Origin: Chitinophagaceae bacterium
GTDB lineage: Bacteria; Bacteroidota; Bacteroidia; Chitinophagales; Chitinophagaceae
Direction of reading: 5' to 3'
NCBI GenBank assembly: GCA_023957755.1
Contig: JAMLGT010000005.1
Coordinates: 62,001-126,000, forward strand
DNA length: 64,000 bases
In this document: positions 17,991 to 28,300 of the stretch, piece by piece
How positions within the stretch are numbered: position 1 is the stretch's first letter
Layout of the letters: the number at the start of each line of letters is the position of its first letter
Made by a program: the position numbers and the translations under genes
The notes under the pieces: model-generated
What the model was told of the DNA's origin: nothing
The model's input: only the letters and a program-made list of their open reading frames with translations
Database searches by the model: none

Positions 17991-18983
17991 TTACTTCTTC
18001 TCTTCCGACTTGGCTTTTTCCTGTGTAGCTTTCAAGGTAGCCTCAGCTTCTTTACGCTGATCAGCGAGCTGCTTCTCATACGCTGCCTTGCTTATTACCT
18101 TAGTTACTTTCACCTCAAATATCAAAGGTGTATTCGGTGGTATCCGTTGATTACCCATCACACCATACCCTCTTGCAGATGGAATAAACAAACGGCCTTC
18201 ACCACCTTCGTTGAAGTAAACCAATCCGTCGTCCCAGCCACTGATAACTCCCTGCTGGCCTGGAATAAAAGTAAACGGCGTGGTAGGATTGTTCAACGTA
18301 TCGTAGCTCTGATCAAAAACCTCTCCGCTAAAGAACTTCCCTTTGTAGAGCACAGATACAGCCATTCCCGTATCTGCCTTAGGGCCATTTCCCTGATTGA
18401 TAATTTCCACATAGGTGCCTTCAGGAGTTTTTTCGGCTTTAATATTATTCTTCTGCAAATAATCCACAATGGTTTTATCGTCGATTCCCTTTTGCTTCTC
18501 CATTACCAAAGAATCTACGCGCATTGCTCTCTCACGCAAGTCCTGCCCTACTTTCTGCGCTTCCTGAGGATCCGTAAATACCTTTACTATTCTGAATGCG
18601 GTGATAAAGTAACCACCTTCTTTTGCAAACGGTGGCAAAGGCCTGCCATACTTTACAATAGTATCTGTCGACATTCTTGTAACTACACTATCACCCACCT
18701 TGCTCTTCAGAAAGATTCTGATATATTGTCCGGGCACCTGGTTAGAATCTACCGGTACCAATTGGGGAACTGAGTCGATGGGTTGTGATAATAAAGAGTC
18801 ATTGTAATACTGGGTAATTACCAACATGGCAATATTCCCTGCTTTCAGGCTGTCACCTCCTTTTCCTTTTACAATTTTATACTCCAATCCGTTTTCCATT
18901 CTCTGAAAACGTTGTGAGTTGCATCCGGTTACTACAAAGGCAATCATCACTGCCACAAGCGCCGGAAAGGTTAATTTATTCAT
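17991..18983 (-). CDS. FKBP-type peptidyl-prolyl isomerase lipoprotein
   Basis: This 330-residue protein is a lipoprotein (VMIAFVVTGC, Cys about 21) with two FKBP-like regions. The first (about 28-130, from MENGLEYKIVKGKGGDSLKAG) looks degenerate. The second (about 180-300) is canonical: VSVLYKGKFFSGEVFDQSYD, GVISGWDDGLVYFNEGG, LFIPSARGYGVMGNQRIPPN and LIFEVKV. The C-terminus is a charged Ala/Lys/Glu-rich helix. Such proteins isomerise Xaa-Pro bonds and help fold exported proteins. It begins 20 bp after nrnA and shares its promoter. The split into a worn N-domain and an intact C-domain suggests that only the second is catalytic. Confidence 0.9.
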   Translation of the reverse strand: MNKLTFPALVAVMIAFVVTGCNSQRFQRMENGLEYKIVKGKGGDSLKAGNIAMLVITQYYNDSLLSQPIDSVPQLVPVDSNQVPGQYIRIFLKSKVGDSVVTRMSTDTIVKYGRPLPPFAKEGGYFITAFRIVKVFTDPQEAQKVGQDLRERAMRVDSLVMEKQKGIDDKTIVDYLQKNNIKAEKTPEGTYVEIINQGNGPKADTGMAVSVLYKGKFFSGEVFDQSYDTLNNPTTPFTFIPGQQGVISGWDDGLVYFNEGGEGRLFIPSARGYGVMGNQRIPPNTPLIFEVKVTKVISKAAYEKQLADQRKEAEATLKATQEKAKSEEKK

Positions 18984-19003
18984 CCTATTTTGTTTTTAAA
19001 ATT

Positions 19004-20011
19004 TTACTCTAGTGTAGCTTTATTCTCTTTCATCGCAGCCTTGAACTTCCTAACCACTTCATCCAGGGGTTCGGTATTGCGTCCACCTGCTGCATGGAAG
19101 TGGCCCCCTCCATTAAAATATTTTCTGGCAAAAGTGTTTACATCAAAATCGCCCTTGCTTCTGAACGAACTTTTCCTTTCATCTCCTCTGTCTATAATAA
19201 TAGCAGCAAGCTTGATCCCCCGGATACTCAATGGAAAATTCACCAGCCCTTCAGTGTCACCTGTCTTAATTTCATACCGTATTAAATCCTGCTGTGGCAC
19301 CACTATCAGCGCGGTATTGTATTCGTAGAAAATTTCCATCCGGTTTAGCAGTGTATTACCAAAAAAGCGGTATCTGTTTTCCAGGAAATTATCAAAGAGA
19401 TTTTCATGCACCTTACTATGGTCAAACCCTGTCTGCATTAGGCGTGCCACCATAGAGTGCACAGAAGCAGTGGTACTGTCAAACCTGAAAGATCCCGTAT
19501 CAGTCATCACTCCCGCATAAAGGCATTGTGCAATCGCTTCATTTATCAGTGCATCATTTCCACTCTCTTCAATAAAATCAAAAATCATTTCTGCAGTGGA
19601 ACTCTTTGCCGGATTGCTAATACCGTAGGTGAAACTTTCGGTTTGGGGTTCCTTATGATGATCAATTAGTATCTTATCCGCCATTGAATGGATAAGCGCA
19701 TCTTCCATATTTTTTGTCCGGGATAGCGTATTGAAGTCAAGACAAAATATCCACCTCGCTTCATTGATTTTGGCCCTTGCATTCTGTGAAGCGGCATCAA
19801 AGTCAATCACTTTCTGTGCATCAGGCATCCAGTTAAGGAATGCTGCCCAGTTCGTAGGAGATATGACCGTAACATTGTGCCCCAACTGAATCAGAAAATG
19901 ATAAAGGCCCAAACCTGACCCCATAGCATCCGCATCAGGCTTCTGGTGGAAGGTAATTACTATATTTTGGGGTCCAGAAAGTTGGTTGTATAATTCTTCT
20001 AATGGCTTCAT
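19004..20011 (-). CDS. nrnA: DHH-family phosphoesterase, NrnA-like oligoribonuclease/pAp phosphatase
   Basis: This 335-residue DHH/DHHA1 protein degrades short RNA (nanoRNA) and 3'-phosphoadenosine 5'-phosphate in related bacteria. The metal-binding motifs are ITFHQKPDADAMGSG at about residues 20-34, IFCLDFNTLSR and LIDHHKEP (the DHH signature); the DHHA1 domain ends with GGGHFHAAGGRN. Its length is normal for the family. It is the first gene of an operon with the FKBP lipoprotein. The promoter at 20020-20049 places transcription initiation only a few bases before the ATG, so the mRNA may be nearly leaderless. Confidence 0.92.
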   Translation of the reverse strand: MKPLEELYNQLSGPQNIVITFHQKPDADAMGSGLGLYHFLIQLGHNVTVISPTNWAAFLNWMPDAQKVIDFDAASQNARAKINEARWIFCLDFNTLSRTKNMEDALIHSMADKILIDHHKEPQTESFTYGISNPAKSSTAEMIFDFIEESGNDALINEAIAQCLYAGVMTDTGSFRFDSTTASVHSMVARLMQTGFDHSKVHENLFDNFLENRYRFFGNTLLNRMEIFYEYNTALIVVPQQDLIRYEIKTGDTEGLVNFPLSIRGIKLAAIIIDRGDERKSSFRSKGDFDVNTFARKYFNGGGHFHAAGGRNTEPLDEVVRKFKAAMKENKATLE

Positions 20012-20019
20012 AAAGCGCG

Positions 20020-20049
20020 CAAAGGTAATTGTAAATAGCCAATTTGCAA
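20020..20049 (-). promoter_or_regulatory. Consensus Bacteroidota promoter of nrnA-FKBP
   Basis: On the minus strand TTG (20049-20047), a spacer of exactly 19 bp and TACCTTTG (20027-20020) match the TTG-N19-TAnnTTTG consensus fully. The ATG at 20011 is only 8 bp beyond the -7 box. Confidence 0.8.
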
Positions 20050-20062
20050 TGGACTGAAAAGT

Positions 20063-20094
20063 AAAAAAAAAGGAGGCCGCCTACGGCAACCTCC
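20063..20094 (-). terminator. Terminator after the M1 peptidase gene
   Basis: The minus strand reads GGAGG (20094-20090), an inner GCCG...CGGC stem, then CCTCC (20076-20072), followed by nine T. It is a strong intrinsic terminator 30 bp after the stop at 20125. Confidence 0.85.
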
Positions 20095-20124
20095 ATCTCA
20101 TCTTTCTAAACTGAAGTTTTTTTG

Positions 20125-22089
20125 TTATTTGGCTTCCCACTTGTTATTATCCTGATTAATATCAGGGAAAACAGCATCAGGATCAATCACCACTGATTTC
20201 AGCGGCTCTGTAGTTTTTAATTTTTGAATCCAGGTGTCTCCGTTTTGCCATACTTCAATAGGAGCTTTCACCATTCCTGTCTTACCACTTTGTGTAGTGT
20301 ATTGTACATAAAGCGGCATTGCCATCTGATCGAGATTCTTCACCGTTACCAAAGCACCTTTTGCAGGATCATTGTCCACATACTTCACCTCAGTGATAGC
20401 CTGATCGAGCCTCCAGTTATATACAAACATGCCTTTCCAGAACCAGGCCAGGTCTTCACCTGCTGCATTCTCCATAGTACGGAAGAAATCCCACGGAGCA
20501 GGATGTTTATACTTCCATCTGTCTATATAAAGCCTGAAGGCATAATCAAACCTTTCAGGGCCCAGTATCTGGTCTCTTAATAACCCTAATGCATAACCAG
20601 GTTTACTGTAAAGAGCCGTTCCTATGTTGCGCTCATTCAGGGCATCCGGAGTGCTCATAACCGTCTCGCTATTTGGGCCGAAAAGGAACCGATACATTCC
20701 GGCTCCACTTCTTTGTCTTCCAGAATACTCACCGTTATTAAAGTCTTTTGTAGAAATACCATTGATGAATGTATTGAAACCTTCATCCATCCAGCCGTAT
20801 TTCCGCTCATCGCTTCCTACAATCATCGGAAACCATGTATGCCCAAACTCGTGATCTGTCACTCCCCACAATCCTGCCCCCTTAGAACGGGAATTGCAAA
20901 ATACGATTGCAGGATATTCCATTCCACCAATATTGCTCGCCACATTTACCGCGGATGGGTATGGATAATTAAACCACCTTTTACTGTATCCTTCTATTGC
21001 AGCTTTCACATACTCGGTGCTGCGCTCCCATCCGTTGTTACCGTTAGACTCTATTGGATACACACTTTGGGCCAGGCCTTTCTTCCCGTCTTGCAGATTC
21101 ATTCTGGCAGCATCCCAAATAAAAGCTGCCGATGCAGCCCAGGCTACGTCTCTTGCATTTTCCAATTTAAAATGCCATGTGCGGGTACCCGGTTTGTTAA
21201 AGGTTCCCTTCGTCACCTCATCGGCACTTCTGATGATGACCGTCTTATCGCTACCCGAAGCCTTAACATAGCGCTGGTATTCTGTAGGGGATAATACTTC
21301 TTTTGCATTTACCAGGTTTCCACTTCCGCCCACAACCATATTTGAAGGAGCTGTTACCTTAAAGTCAAAATTTCCATAGTCGAGATAAAACTCACTCGCA
21401 CCCAGATAAGGCAGCGTATTCCACCCGAGCACATCATCATAGACACACATACGCGGATACCATTGTGCTATAGCGAAAATATCACCATTCTGAGTTTTTT
21501 GTATGCCAGTACGATCACTCCCATAAGCAGGAACAATATAATTATACTTAATTCTGAACTGAATCTTACCACCATTAGCGGCCAGGGGCTGATCCAGCCT
21601 GATTTGCATTCTGGTATCTGTAACCACTTTGTTGGCATTCCCTGTCACCGCTTTGCCATTTACGGTACGAATAACCTGTACGTTTTCCAATTTGAATCCA
21701 CCATCAAATGATGAATTTGCATCACCATAACGACTCCTGCCGGTAGCTGGCATCTTTGCCTGGCCTCTGGATTCCTGGGTGAACAAATTCTGATCAAGAT
21801 AAAGCCACACAAAATCGAGCGCTGTTGGGCTGTTGTTGGTGTAGGTAATTGTTACGGTTCCTGAAACCTTTTTCTGTACTGTATCGAGGGCAACTGCTAT
21901 TTCGTAATCGGCTCTGTTAGTAAAATATTTAGGGCCGGGGCTTCCATCAGACAATCTGAATTCATTAACCGATGAGGGGTAAAAGTTTGGATCAAATAAA
22001 GCATGATGGTCGTATCCGGGCTTCTCCTGTGCAAAAAGAAAAAAGGCCGTAAAGACACCTGTAAAAGTAAGAATGGCTCTTTTCAACAT
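20125..22089 (-). CDS. M1 family metallopeptidase, secreted
   Basis: This 654-residue zinc peptidase has a signal peptide ([21 protein letters not shown]). The zinc site is HEFGH at residues 413-417, with the third ligand Glu436 in [10 protein letters not shown]. The aminopeptidase exopeptidase motif, usually GAMEN, here reads GGMEYP (389-394), so the substrate N-terminus may be bound differently. N-terminal residues 60-200 form the usual beta-saddle. It would release N-terminal residues from peptides outside the cytoplasm. It is 32 bp downstream of folB and probably the last gene of a trxB-folB-M1 transcript, closed by the terminator at 20063-20094. Confidence 0.9.
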   Translation of the reverse strand: MLKRAILTFTGVFTAFFLFAQEKPGYDHHALFDPNFYPSSVNEFRLSDGSPGPKYFTNRADYEIAVALDTVQKKVSGTVTITYTNNSPTALDFVWLYLDQNLFTQESRGQAKMPATGRSRYGDANSSFDGGFKLENVQVIRTVNGKAVTGNANKVVTDTRMQIRLDQPLAANGGKIQFRIKYNYIVPAYGSDRTGIQKTQNGDIFAIAQWYPRMCVYDDVLGWNTLPYLGASEFYLDYGNFDFKVTAPSNMVVGGSGNLVNAKEVLSPTEYQRYVKASGSDKTVIIRSADEVTKGTFNKPGTRTWHFKLENARDVAWAASAAFIWDAARMNLQDGKKGLAQSVYPIESNGNNGWERSTEYVKAAIEGYSKRWFNYPYPSAVNVASNIGGMEYPAIVFCNSRSKGAGLWGVTDHEFGHTWFPMIVGSDERKYGWMDEGFNTFINGISTKDFNNGEYSGRQRSGAGMYRFLFGPNSETVMSTPDALNERNIGTALYSKPGYALGLLRDQILGPERFDYAFRLYIDRWKYKHPAPWDFFRTMENAAGEDLAWFWKGMFVYNWRLDQAITEVKYVDNDPAKGALVTVKNLDQMAMPLYVQYTTQSGKTGMVKAPIEVWQNGDTWIQKLKTTEPLKSVVIDPDAVFPDINQDNNKWEAK

Positions 22090-22121
22090 TGTGATTTTAT
22101 TTTTAATTTTTAAATGGATGA

Positions 22122-22478
22122 TTAATGGTACTCTTTATTCCATATTACACAAAACGCCCCCTCTAACCCTTCTACTGGAGGATGTTCTTTTTCAATCGAT
22201 AAGTGAATAGACTTAAGTTGTGGAAATGTTTGATGAATATCCTGACCAATCTTCATACACACTGTTTCGAGCAATGGGGTCGGATTGTTCATTCTATCTC
22301 TGATAATCTCAAATATCCTTTGGTAATTCACGGTATCTTCGATGCGTTCAATTATTCTTTCCTGTTCGGTAAATGCTACTGTGCAATTTACGCAATATAG
22401 GTTCCCTAAGACCCTTTCCTCCTCATAAATTCCATGAGCGGAAAAAAAGCGCAAATTTTTAAGTTCTATTGAGAACAT
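22122..22478 (-). CDS. folB: Dihydroneopterin aldolase
   Basis: This 118-residue protein cleaves 7,8-dihydroneopterin in folate synthesis. The family signature is visible at the start ([23 protein letters not shown], with the substrate-binding Glu) and the catalytic Lys is in LSIEKEHPP near residue 98. TVNYQRIF in the middle is also typical (the family has VxYxxVx). The length is normal. It lies 28 bp after trxB and 32 bp before the M1 gene on the same strand. Confidence 0.92.
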   Translation of the reverse strand: MFSIELKNLRFFSAHGIYEEERVLGNLYCVNCTVAFTEQERIIERIEDTVNYQRIFEIIRDRMNNPTPLLETVCMKIGQDIHQTFPQLKSIHLSIEKEHPPVEGLEGAFCVIWNKEYH

Positions 22479-22506
22479 CGAGTACCGATTGTGGAGACCA
22501 TTTCTT

Positions 22507-23478
22507 TTACGCGTTCTGTGCGGTAAGATGAGACTTCTGGTGTGCTACAAGCGACAGGTAACGCTCCGCATCAAGGGCAGCCATGCACCCTGAACCTGCG
22601 GCGGTAACTGCCTGCCTGTATATTTTATCCTGAAGATCACCGGCTGCAAATACACCTTCTACATTTGTTTTGGAAGTACCCGGAGTGGTGATTACATAAC
22701 CGCTTTCATCCATATTTATCCAGGGCTTAAAGATATCCGAGTTGGGCTTATGCCCGATGGCCACAAAGTATGCACTCACGGGAATCTCTTTTTTCTCGCC
22801 GGTTTGGTTATTAACTATACGTACGGCTTCGGTCTTGTCTTCACCCAGAATTTCTTCTACTTCTGTATTCCAATATACTTTAATGTTGGTTGTTTCCAAC
22901 ACTCTCTGTTGCATGATTTTAGAGGCTCGCATTTCGTTTCTTCTCACGAACATGTGCACGGTACTGCAAATCTTGCTCAGATAAAGTGCCTCTTCGGCTG
23001 CCGTGTCTCCTGCCCCGATAATGCACACTTCCTTCCCTTTAAAAAAGAACCCATCACATACGGCGCATGCACTTACCCCTCTGCCGTTAAGCCTTTCCTC
23101 ACTGGGCAATCCCAGCCATTTGGCAGTGGCTCCGGTTGCCAGAATTACGGCATCGGCTGTTATCCACTTTTCATCATCTATTTTTACCTTATGAGGAGCG
23201 GAGGAGAAGTCCACTTCTGTAGCTATTCCAAATCTGATATCTGCTCCCATTCGCATTGCCTGCTTTTCGAAATCGATCATCATCTCGGGCCCCTGAATTC
23301 CATCAGGATACCCCGGATAATTTTCCACTTCGGTGGTAATGGTCAGTTGGCCACCAGGCTGAATACCCTGATACAATACCGGATTAAGATTTGCTCTGGC
23401 AGCGTAAATTGCTGCCGTGTACCCCGCAGGGCCGGAGCCAATTATCAGGCAATGCACATGTTCCATATTCTCTGTCAT
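22507..23478 (-). CDS. trxB: Thioredoxin reductase
   Basis: This 323-residue flavoprotein passes electrons from NADPH to thioredoxin. It has the FAD-binding start IIGSGPAGYTAAIYAARAN, the redox pair in CAVCDG (Cys138 and Cys141), the NADPH-binding IIGAGDTAAEEALYLSK and the C-terminal FAD motif GVFAAGDLQDKIYRQAVTAA. The middle residue of the redox motif is Val rather than the more common Thr, a tolerated variant. An exact TAnnTTTG box precedes the ATG. It could serve the exported TlpA-like protein through a thioredoxin relay, but nothing in the window links them. Confidence 0.95.
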   Translation of the reverse strand: MTENMEHVHCLIIGSGPAGYTAAIYAARANLNPVLYQGIQPGGQLTITTEVENYPGYPDGIQGPEMMIDFEKQAMRMGADIRFGIATEVDFSSAPHKVKIDDEKWITADAVILATGATAKWLGLPSEERLNGRGVSACAVCDGFFFKGKEVCIIGAGDTAAEEALYLSKICSTVHMFVRRNEMRASKIMQQRVLETTNIKVYWNTEVEEILGEDKTEAVRIVNNQTGEKKEIPVSAYFVAIGHKPNSDIFKPWINMDESGYVITTPGTSKTNVEGVFAAGDLQDKIYRQAVTAAGSGCMAALDAERYLSLVAHQKSHLTAQNA

Positions 23479-23498
23479 ATTACTGTTTTTGTAAGTTG

Positions 23499-23506
23499 CA
23501 AATCTA
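23499..23506 (-). promoter_or_regulatory. -7 box (TAGATTTG) of trxB
   Basis: TAGATTTG on the minus strand is an exact TAnnTTTG match about 20 bp before the trxB ATG. No TTG at the right spacing was found. The next 240 bp (23507-23749) hold nothing I can identify. Confidence 0.55.
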
Positions 23507-23749
23507 AGTATTTTACCCCTACCCTTTTGTTACTTTTGGCACAATACCCTTCCTGGAAATGGGTACCACCGGATTAGAAAAGGAGAATAGTGATTTCATT
23601 CAGCACACAAAACGTAAAAACACCGGACAGCTCACTTAACTTGTCTGAATTAGTGCAGTAAAAGTGCAAATCAGATTGATCACCGAGGTCTGCATTTTTA
23701 CTTTTCGCCGATGTAATAATAAGCCATTGTTGTCTGGTTAAGCTTGTCA

Positions 23750-24590
23750 AAATGTGGCTAAAGCCTTAGTAGGTAGTCTCTTTTTTCAGTTGGCTAAAGC
23801 CAACGGTAAAAGATTTTAGGGGGTTTACTGCGGTTTGCTTCTAAGTCAGAATTTTCTAATTGCGTATTGTCTCTTTGGGGCACAACTGCTCTTTTTGGCT
23901 GAAGTAGTTTTGTGTTTAAAGTGCTTTTACTGACTATTATTATGGTTGGCTTTAGCCAACGGAATGAAAGGTGACGGGTTACGGCTTTAGCCGCATTACT
24001 TATGAGACTAAAGTCCCAGGAAATAGTCCTTCTTTTCGGTTGGCTAAGGCCAGCGGTAAAAGATTTTAGGGGGTTTACTGCGGTTTGCTTCTAAGTCAGA
24101 ATTATCTAATTACGTATTGTCTCTTTGGGGCACAACTGCTCTTTTTGGCTGAAGTAGTTTTGTGTTTAAAGTGTTTTAACACGCAATTATTATCGTTGGC
24201 TTTAGCCAACGGAATGAAGGCGACAGTTTACGGCTTTAGCCACATTATTCTTAGTGAAATGCGGCTGAAGCCTATAATGGGTAAGACTTTTATAGGCCTG
24301 CCCTGAAGGGCAGGGTAATATATTTAAAATCTGAATAGCCTCTGCCTCCTATACTTCTGATAGCCTCTAAAGGGCAGGGTAATAATTTTAAAACCTATGT
24401 GCCTACATTCCCACTTCCCGGCTTTGTCCTGACATAACCTAGAATGTTTCTTTTTCATAAGGGAAAAAGAGAAAGGCGAATAATACCCACAAGAAGGATG
24501 AGTCGCTTAGTGAAGTCAAATTATCAGGAAATTGATAAAACCAATTGATAATCAGCGGCAGTGTTATTTAATAATTTGGGGACGGATAAG
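23750..24590 (+). repeat. Left arm of a long inverted repeat around two T9SS genes
   Basis: About 840 bp here match the reverse complement of 38460-39250 end to end, with scattered differences. Within the arm a unit of exactly 250 bp occurs twice: the segment beginning GGTAAAAGATTTTAGG starts at 23805 and again at 24055. Each unit is bounded by hairpins of the GTTGGCTTTAGCCAAC type, and related GGCTGAAGCC and GCCCTGAAGGGC palindromes follow. It lies beyond the 3' end of the first giant gene. No transposase is encoded. Confidence 0.85.
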
Positions 24591-24640
24591 TCGGAAAAAA
24601 TAGAAACATCAGTTCGCTCTACACGTAAGAATCTTAAAAC

Positions 24641-24668
24641 AAAAGGCCACCCATTCAGGCAGCCTTCT
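24641..24668 (-). terminator. Terminator of the first giant T9SS gene
   Basis: On the minus strand AAGGC...GCCTT forms an imperfect stem followed by TTGTTTT. Almost the same sequence follows the second giant gene, so it was duplicated with the 3' end. Confidence 0.6.
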
Positions 24669-25340
24669 ATTGTTTAATCACAAGAAAAATAGATTAGTAT
24701 AATACTCTGATCACCTTCTGCGTACCATCCGGCTGTCTTACCTCTAACTGATAAGTGCCATGTGCCATCTTATAATCCCAGGGGATACGCTCTGTATAAT
24801 TGCCTCCCGAATGGTCGATCTCGCGTGTGAGGATCACCTGACCAATTGGATTAAGCAGTTTGACATTATACTTTCCGGCCGTCATATTTTCCAGTTTCAG
24901 ATTCACCACTCCGTTGACTATCGGATTAGGGAACACCGATATCTTCGCCTCACCTGCACCCATCCATACTTTCACGATTGAGGAATAGGCTTCTGTACCA
25001 TCCTTATCTACACTTCTGATACGGTAGTAATTGTATCCACTAACCGGCTGCCTGTCTAGTGCATTGTACGATGGTTTACCCTCAGCATTTACACTTACAA
25101 TGTCAGTAAACTTATTGCCATCGGCCGACCTCATCACTACATATTGCTGCAAGTTGATTTCATTGGCTACATCCCATTTCACTCTTACTTCACTTCCTTC
25201 TTTCGCTGCATCCACTTTCACAAAGGTTACAGGCATTGGCCCGAATGCAGAAGTAAATACCATTCTGAATCTGTTTGCTGCCTTGGAAGCCGCGGCGCTT
25301 GTCACATCAAAGGCTACCGAGGTGATACCATCCATATTTA
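24669..25340 (-). repeat. 3' tract nearly identical to 30935-31606
   Basis: About 670 bp covering the last roughly 215 codons and the 3' untranslated bases match the second giant gene with only about four differences seen by eye. Similarity then drops abruptly near 25340. This pattern fits recent gene conversion or duplication. Confidence 0.85.
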
Positions 25341-28300
25341 CAGGGTGGCGTTGTCCGGTAAAGGCGTCTTCAAGCCAGCCTTCCAACCCTGTAGCTGACA
25401 GACCTGAGGTTTTCACTGCAAATGAATATTTACCATTTCCAATGCCCGTCAATTTATAGAAGATGGTATCCTCTAAATTAAGATGCTGACGGCGTTCTAC
25501 AACCAACAACTGGCCTTTTGCCTTCACTGATAGGTTTAGTCCAGTATTCATCATCTTTCTACCATCGGCCATATCCACCTCGTTGGAATAATCGTCGGAG
25601 AAGAACTGTAGTGTTCCGTCCAGTATGGTGCCATCACCTGAAAGCACATTTGAACGTAAAATCCCAACTTGCCTGCTACCTTCGCCATTACCTCTAAAGA
25701 ACATTGTATTATCTGAGCCATCTACTTTGTCAGACTCTTGAAATTCTATTGTACCCGGTGAAGCAAAAGTTTGTACAAAGAAACCCTGTCCACTCTGGAT
25801 ATAATTAGCTATGGTATCTCCTGAGGGAGAAATATAATCTGTTCCATCATAGGCAAAGGTCTGATATGCTCCCAGCCCATAAGCTCCCCCTTGATTCGGA
25901 TTCCATACATAATAGGTTTCTGTAGTACCTAATCCTGTAATCAATCGCGCATCCACTGCAGAAGGATATGGATTACCTATCAGGTAAAATCCATTCACAA
26001 TTGCAGGAACTGTAATTGTCTGCGTACCGGTTTTAATAGTTCCTTTGCTTCTGAGTGTGGTTGGTTTAGGGGCATCCCATTGTCCCGTTACACTCCTATC
26101 GCCTCTTACAAATACCATCCAGGCATTCTTAGAATCCAGTGGCACACCTGAATTGGCAGCCCCTGCCCACGCACCTTGTCCGGAATTTGGAACGTAATAC
26201 TTGATTGCAGGAGAGGGAGATACTCCATCCCAGCCACCACCTGCTGCACCTGTCAGGTTGATACCATAATTATTTACTGAATTATCCCCGTTTTCCATCC
26301 AGCTCTGCTTTATCGTCTGACCACTAGTGTTAGGTGCAATCACATGCCATGCCTTGCCATGTTCACCTGTGCCGGTTCCTATGTTGATGTAACGTTCTAC
26401 AGTGAATTCTCCATTCACCTGATTTGAATTCATTACCTGGCCAAGGTTTGCGGTATGGCTCTTTGTTGATTTTAACACTGTATTTCCATTGCTGTAGAGT
26501 TTAGCTGATCCTGTAGCAAACTCAATCTTACCGGTAATTGCCAAAGCATTCTCTCCTGCACTTTTGGCCACATTCAATCCCGTATTGTTATTGATGATCA
26601 GCTTCTTGATGGTGGTATCCACAAACATCCCGCCTGAAATCGTCTGAGCAGTAGTGCCTGAGAATTTCATTGTACCGTCGGTGGCATCCATTCCAGCTGT
26701 ACTTGTCAGATTACCTGCAATGTCAAATAATGCTGTACCCATAACGGTTACATTGGCATTAGGCTTAATCTCTATGTTACCGACTGACACAGTCCCTGAG
26801 TTTAGTAATGGGTAGCGGGCCGTAGGTAATTGAGGTATCACCACATCGCATCCGGAGGTAAGCGGATAATTATTATCACTCCAATTGCTTCCGGTTCCCC
26901 AAAGTGTGTTCGATTTACCTGTCCAGAGATTCTTAACAGCCAGTTTTATTATGGAAGATGTATCCTTCGGACAAGCAGCCGTATTTTGAGCTATTACTCT
27001 GTAATAACTAGTGTTATTTAGATTAGTATAATTGCCGTTACCTACGTTCGTCCAGCTTACCTGATCGTTTGAAACCTGCCATTGCAAAGTGCCCAATGAT
27101 CCGGTCAATGATATTGTTCCACTGCTACCATAACAATCAGCAATCATAGGATTCCCTAAAGCAAGAGTTCCTGCATTTGAAGGGGCTGTAACATTAATCG
27201 TCACACTTTGTGTGAAGGCGGGAGCAGGATTACAATCCTTTGCCTCCACTGTAAAAATATAAGTACCCGCAGCGCTAGGAGAGCCGCTCAATCTAAAGTT
27301 TCTTCCATCCCAATAAGTAACAATACCGGGCGGCAGCGATCCTGATGATATAGTAGGCATGGCTCCGGTGCCAGCTGTTTCAAAAACAACATCAGAGATC
27401 GGAGTTCCCTCACAAATAGTCTGAGTTAAAGTAGCATTTGCACTCTTTAATCTGAAGAAGGAAGTTAAGGTGCCAAATGCAATATCGTCTATCCCAATCC
27501 CTTTAGGATTAGCTTCGTCATTTACCAGTGAAAGGTCTATAGAATTTGTGGAAGGGCCTGATTCCCATACGCCATAATATTGTTTCCAGCCGTTATTGTC
27601 GTTACTATTCACTCCCTGAGGTAATGTAATGGTAGTATTTAATTGAGTACCGCTTATCCAGGTTCCTGTACCATTGATCTGAATCTGTAATTTTGCATCT
27701 GTGGCAGTATTATTCAGGCTCATGGCCCAAAAAGAATAATAGTATCTTGTACTGGGCTTAACAGGAATTCCTGCTCTTTTCCAAATCACCTTGTTCGTTA
27801 CACCTCCAATTGCATGTGCATTAACAATGAGGAATTTTCGAATTCCATCACCCATTGTGTGATCTTTACCAAAGAAATTTGAGTGATACCAATACGCGCT
27901 TGCATTTACTCCATAGCCATTATTTCCAGGGGTGTTGGGATCCATAAGCTCTGAATTCCCTGCGACATCCAATTGGTAAAAATAGTCACTGTTAAAATTA
28001 ACATTACCCGCCTCGAAATCTCCATTGGGCACTAAATTATCCGAGACAGAAATTTCAGCCTTAGATACACAACTTACTCCTGTTGATTTAGCTGCCACAA
28101 AATATTTTCCCGGAGAGGTTACATCTACATAACTGGAATAGCTTGCATCAGTAGCTCCAATCGTATTCCAAATCCACTTATCTATAGCAGGTGATGGAGA
28201 AGGTTCTGCATTTGCTGTAATGCGAACAACACCACCGCCCGGGGTGCAGTAATCGGCAGACAAATGAAGGTCCGGCGATGCATTCACTGTTATGCTTTTT

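Noticed and set aside
17829-18773. 314-residue plus-strand open frame over the FKBP gene
   Set aside because: It is antisense to a gene with clear FKBP motifs and a promoter. Its sequence is rich in Leu, Cys and Arg without known motifs, typical of an antisense shadow.
22750-23577. 275-residue frame antisense to trxB
   Set aside because: It overlaps trxB almost fully and has no motifs, whereas trxB has complete FAD, NADPH and redox motifs.
23750-24590. Insertion sequence flanking the T9SS genes
   Set aside because: The arms are long and internally repetitive, but no transposase, terminal direct repeats or target duplications were found. I report them as inverted repeats only.
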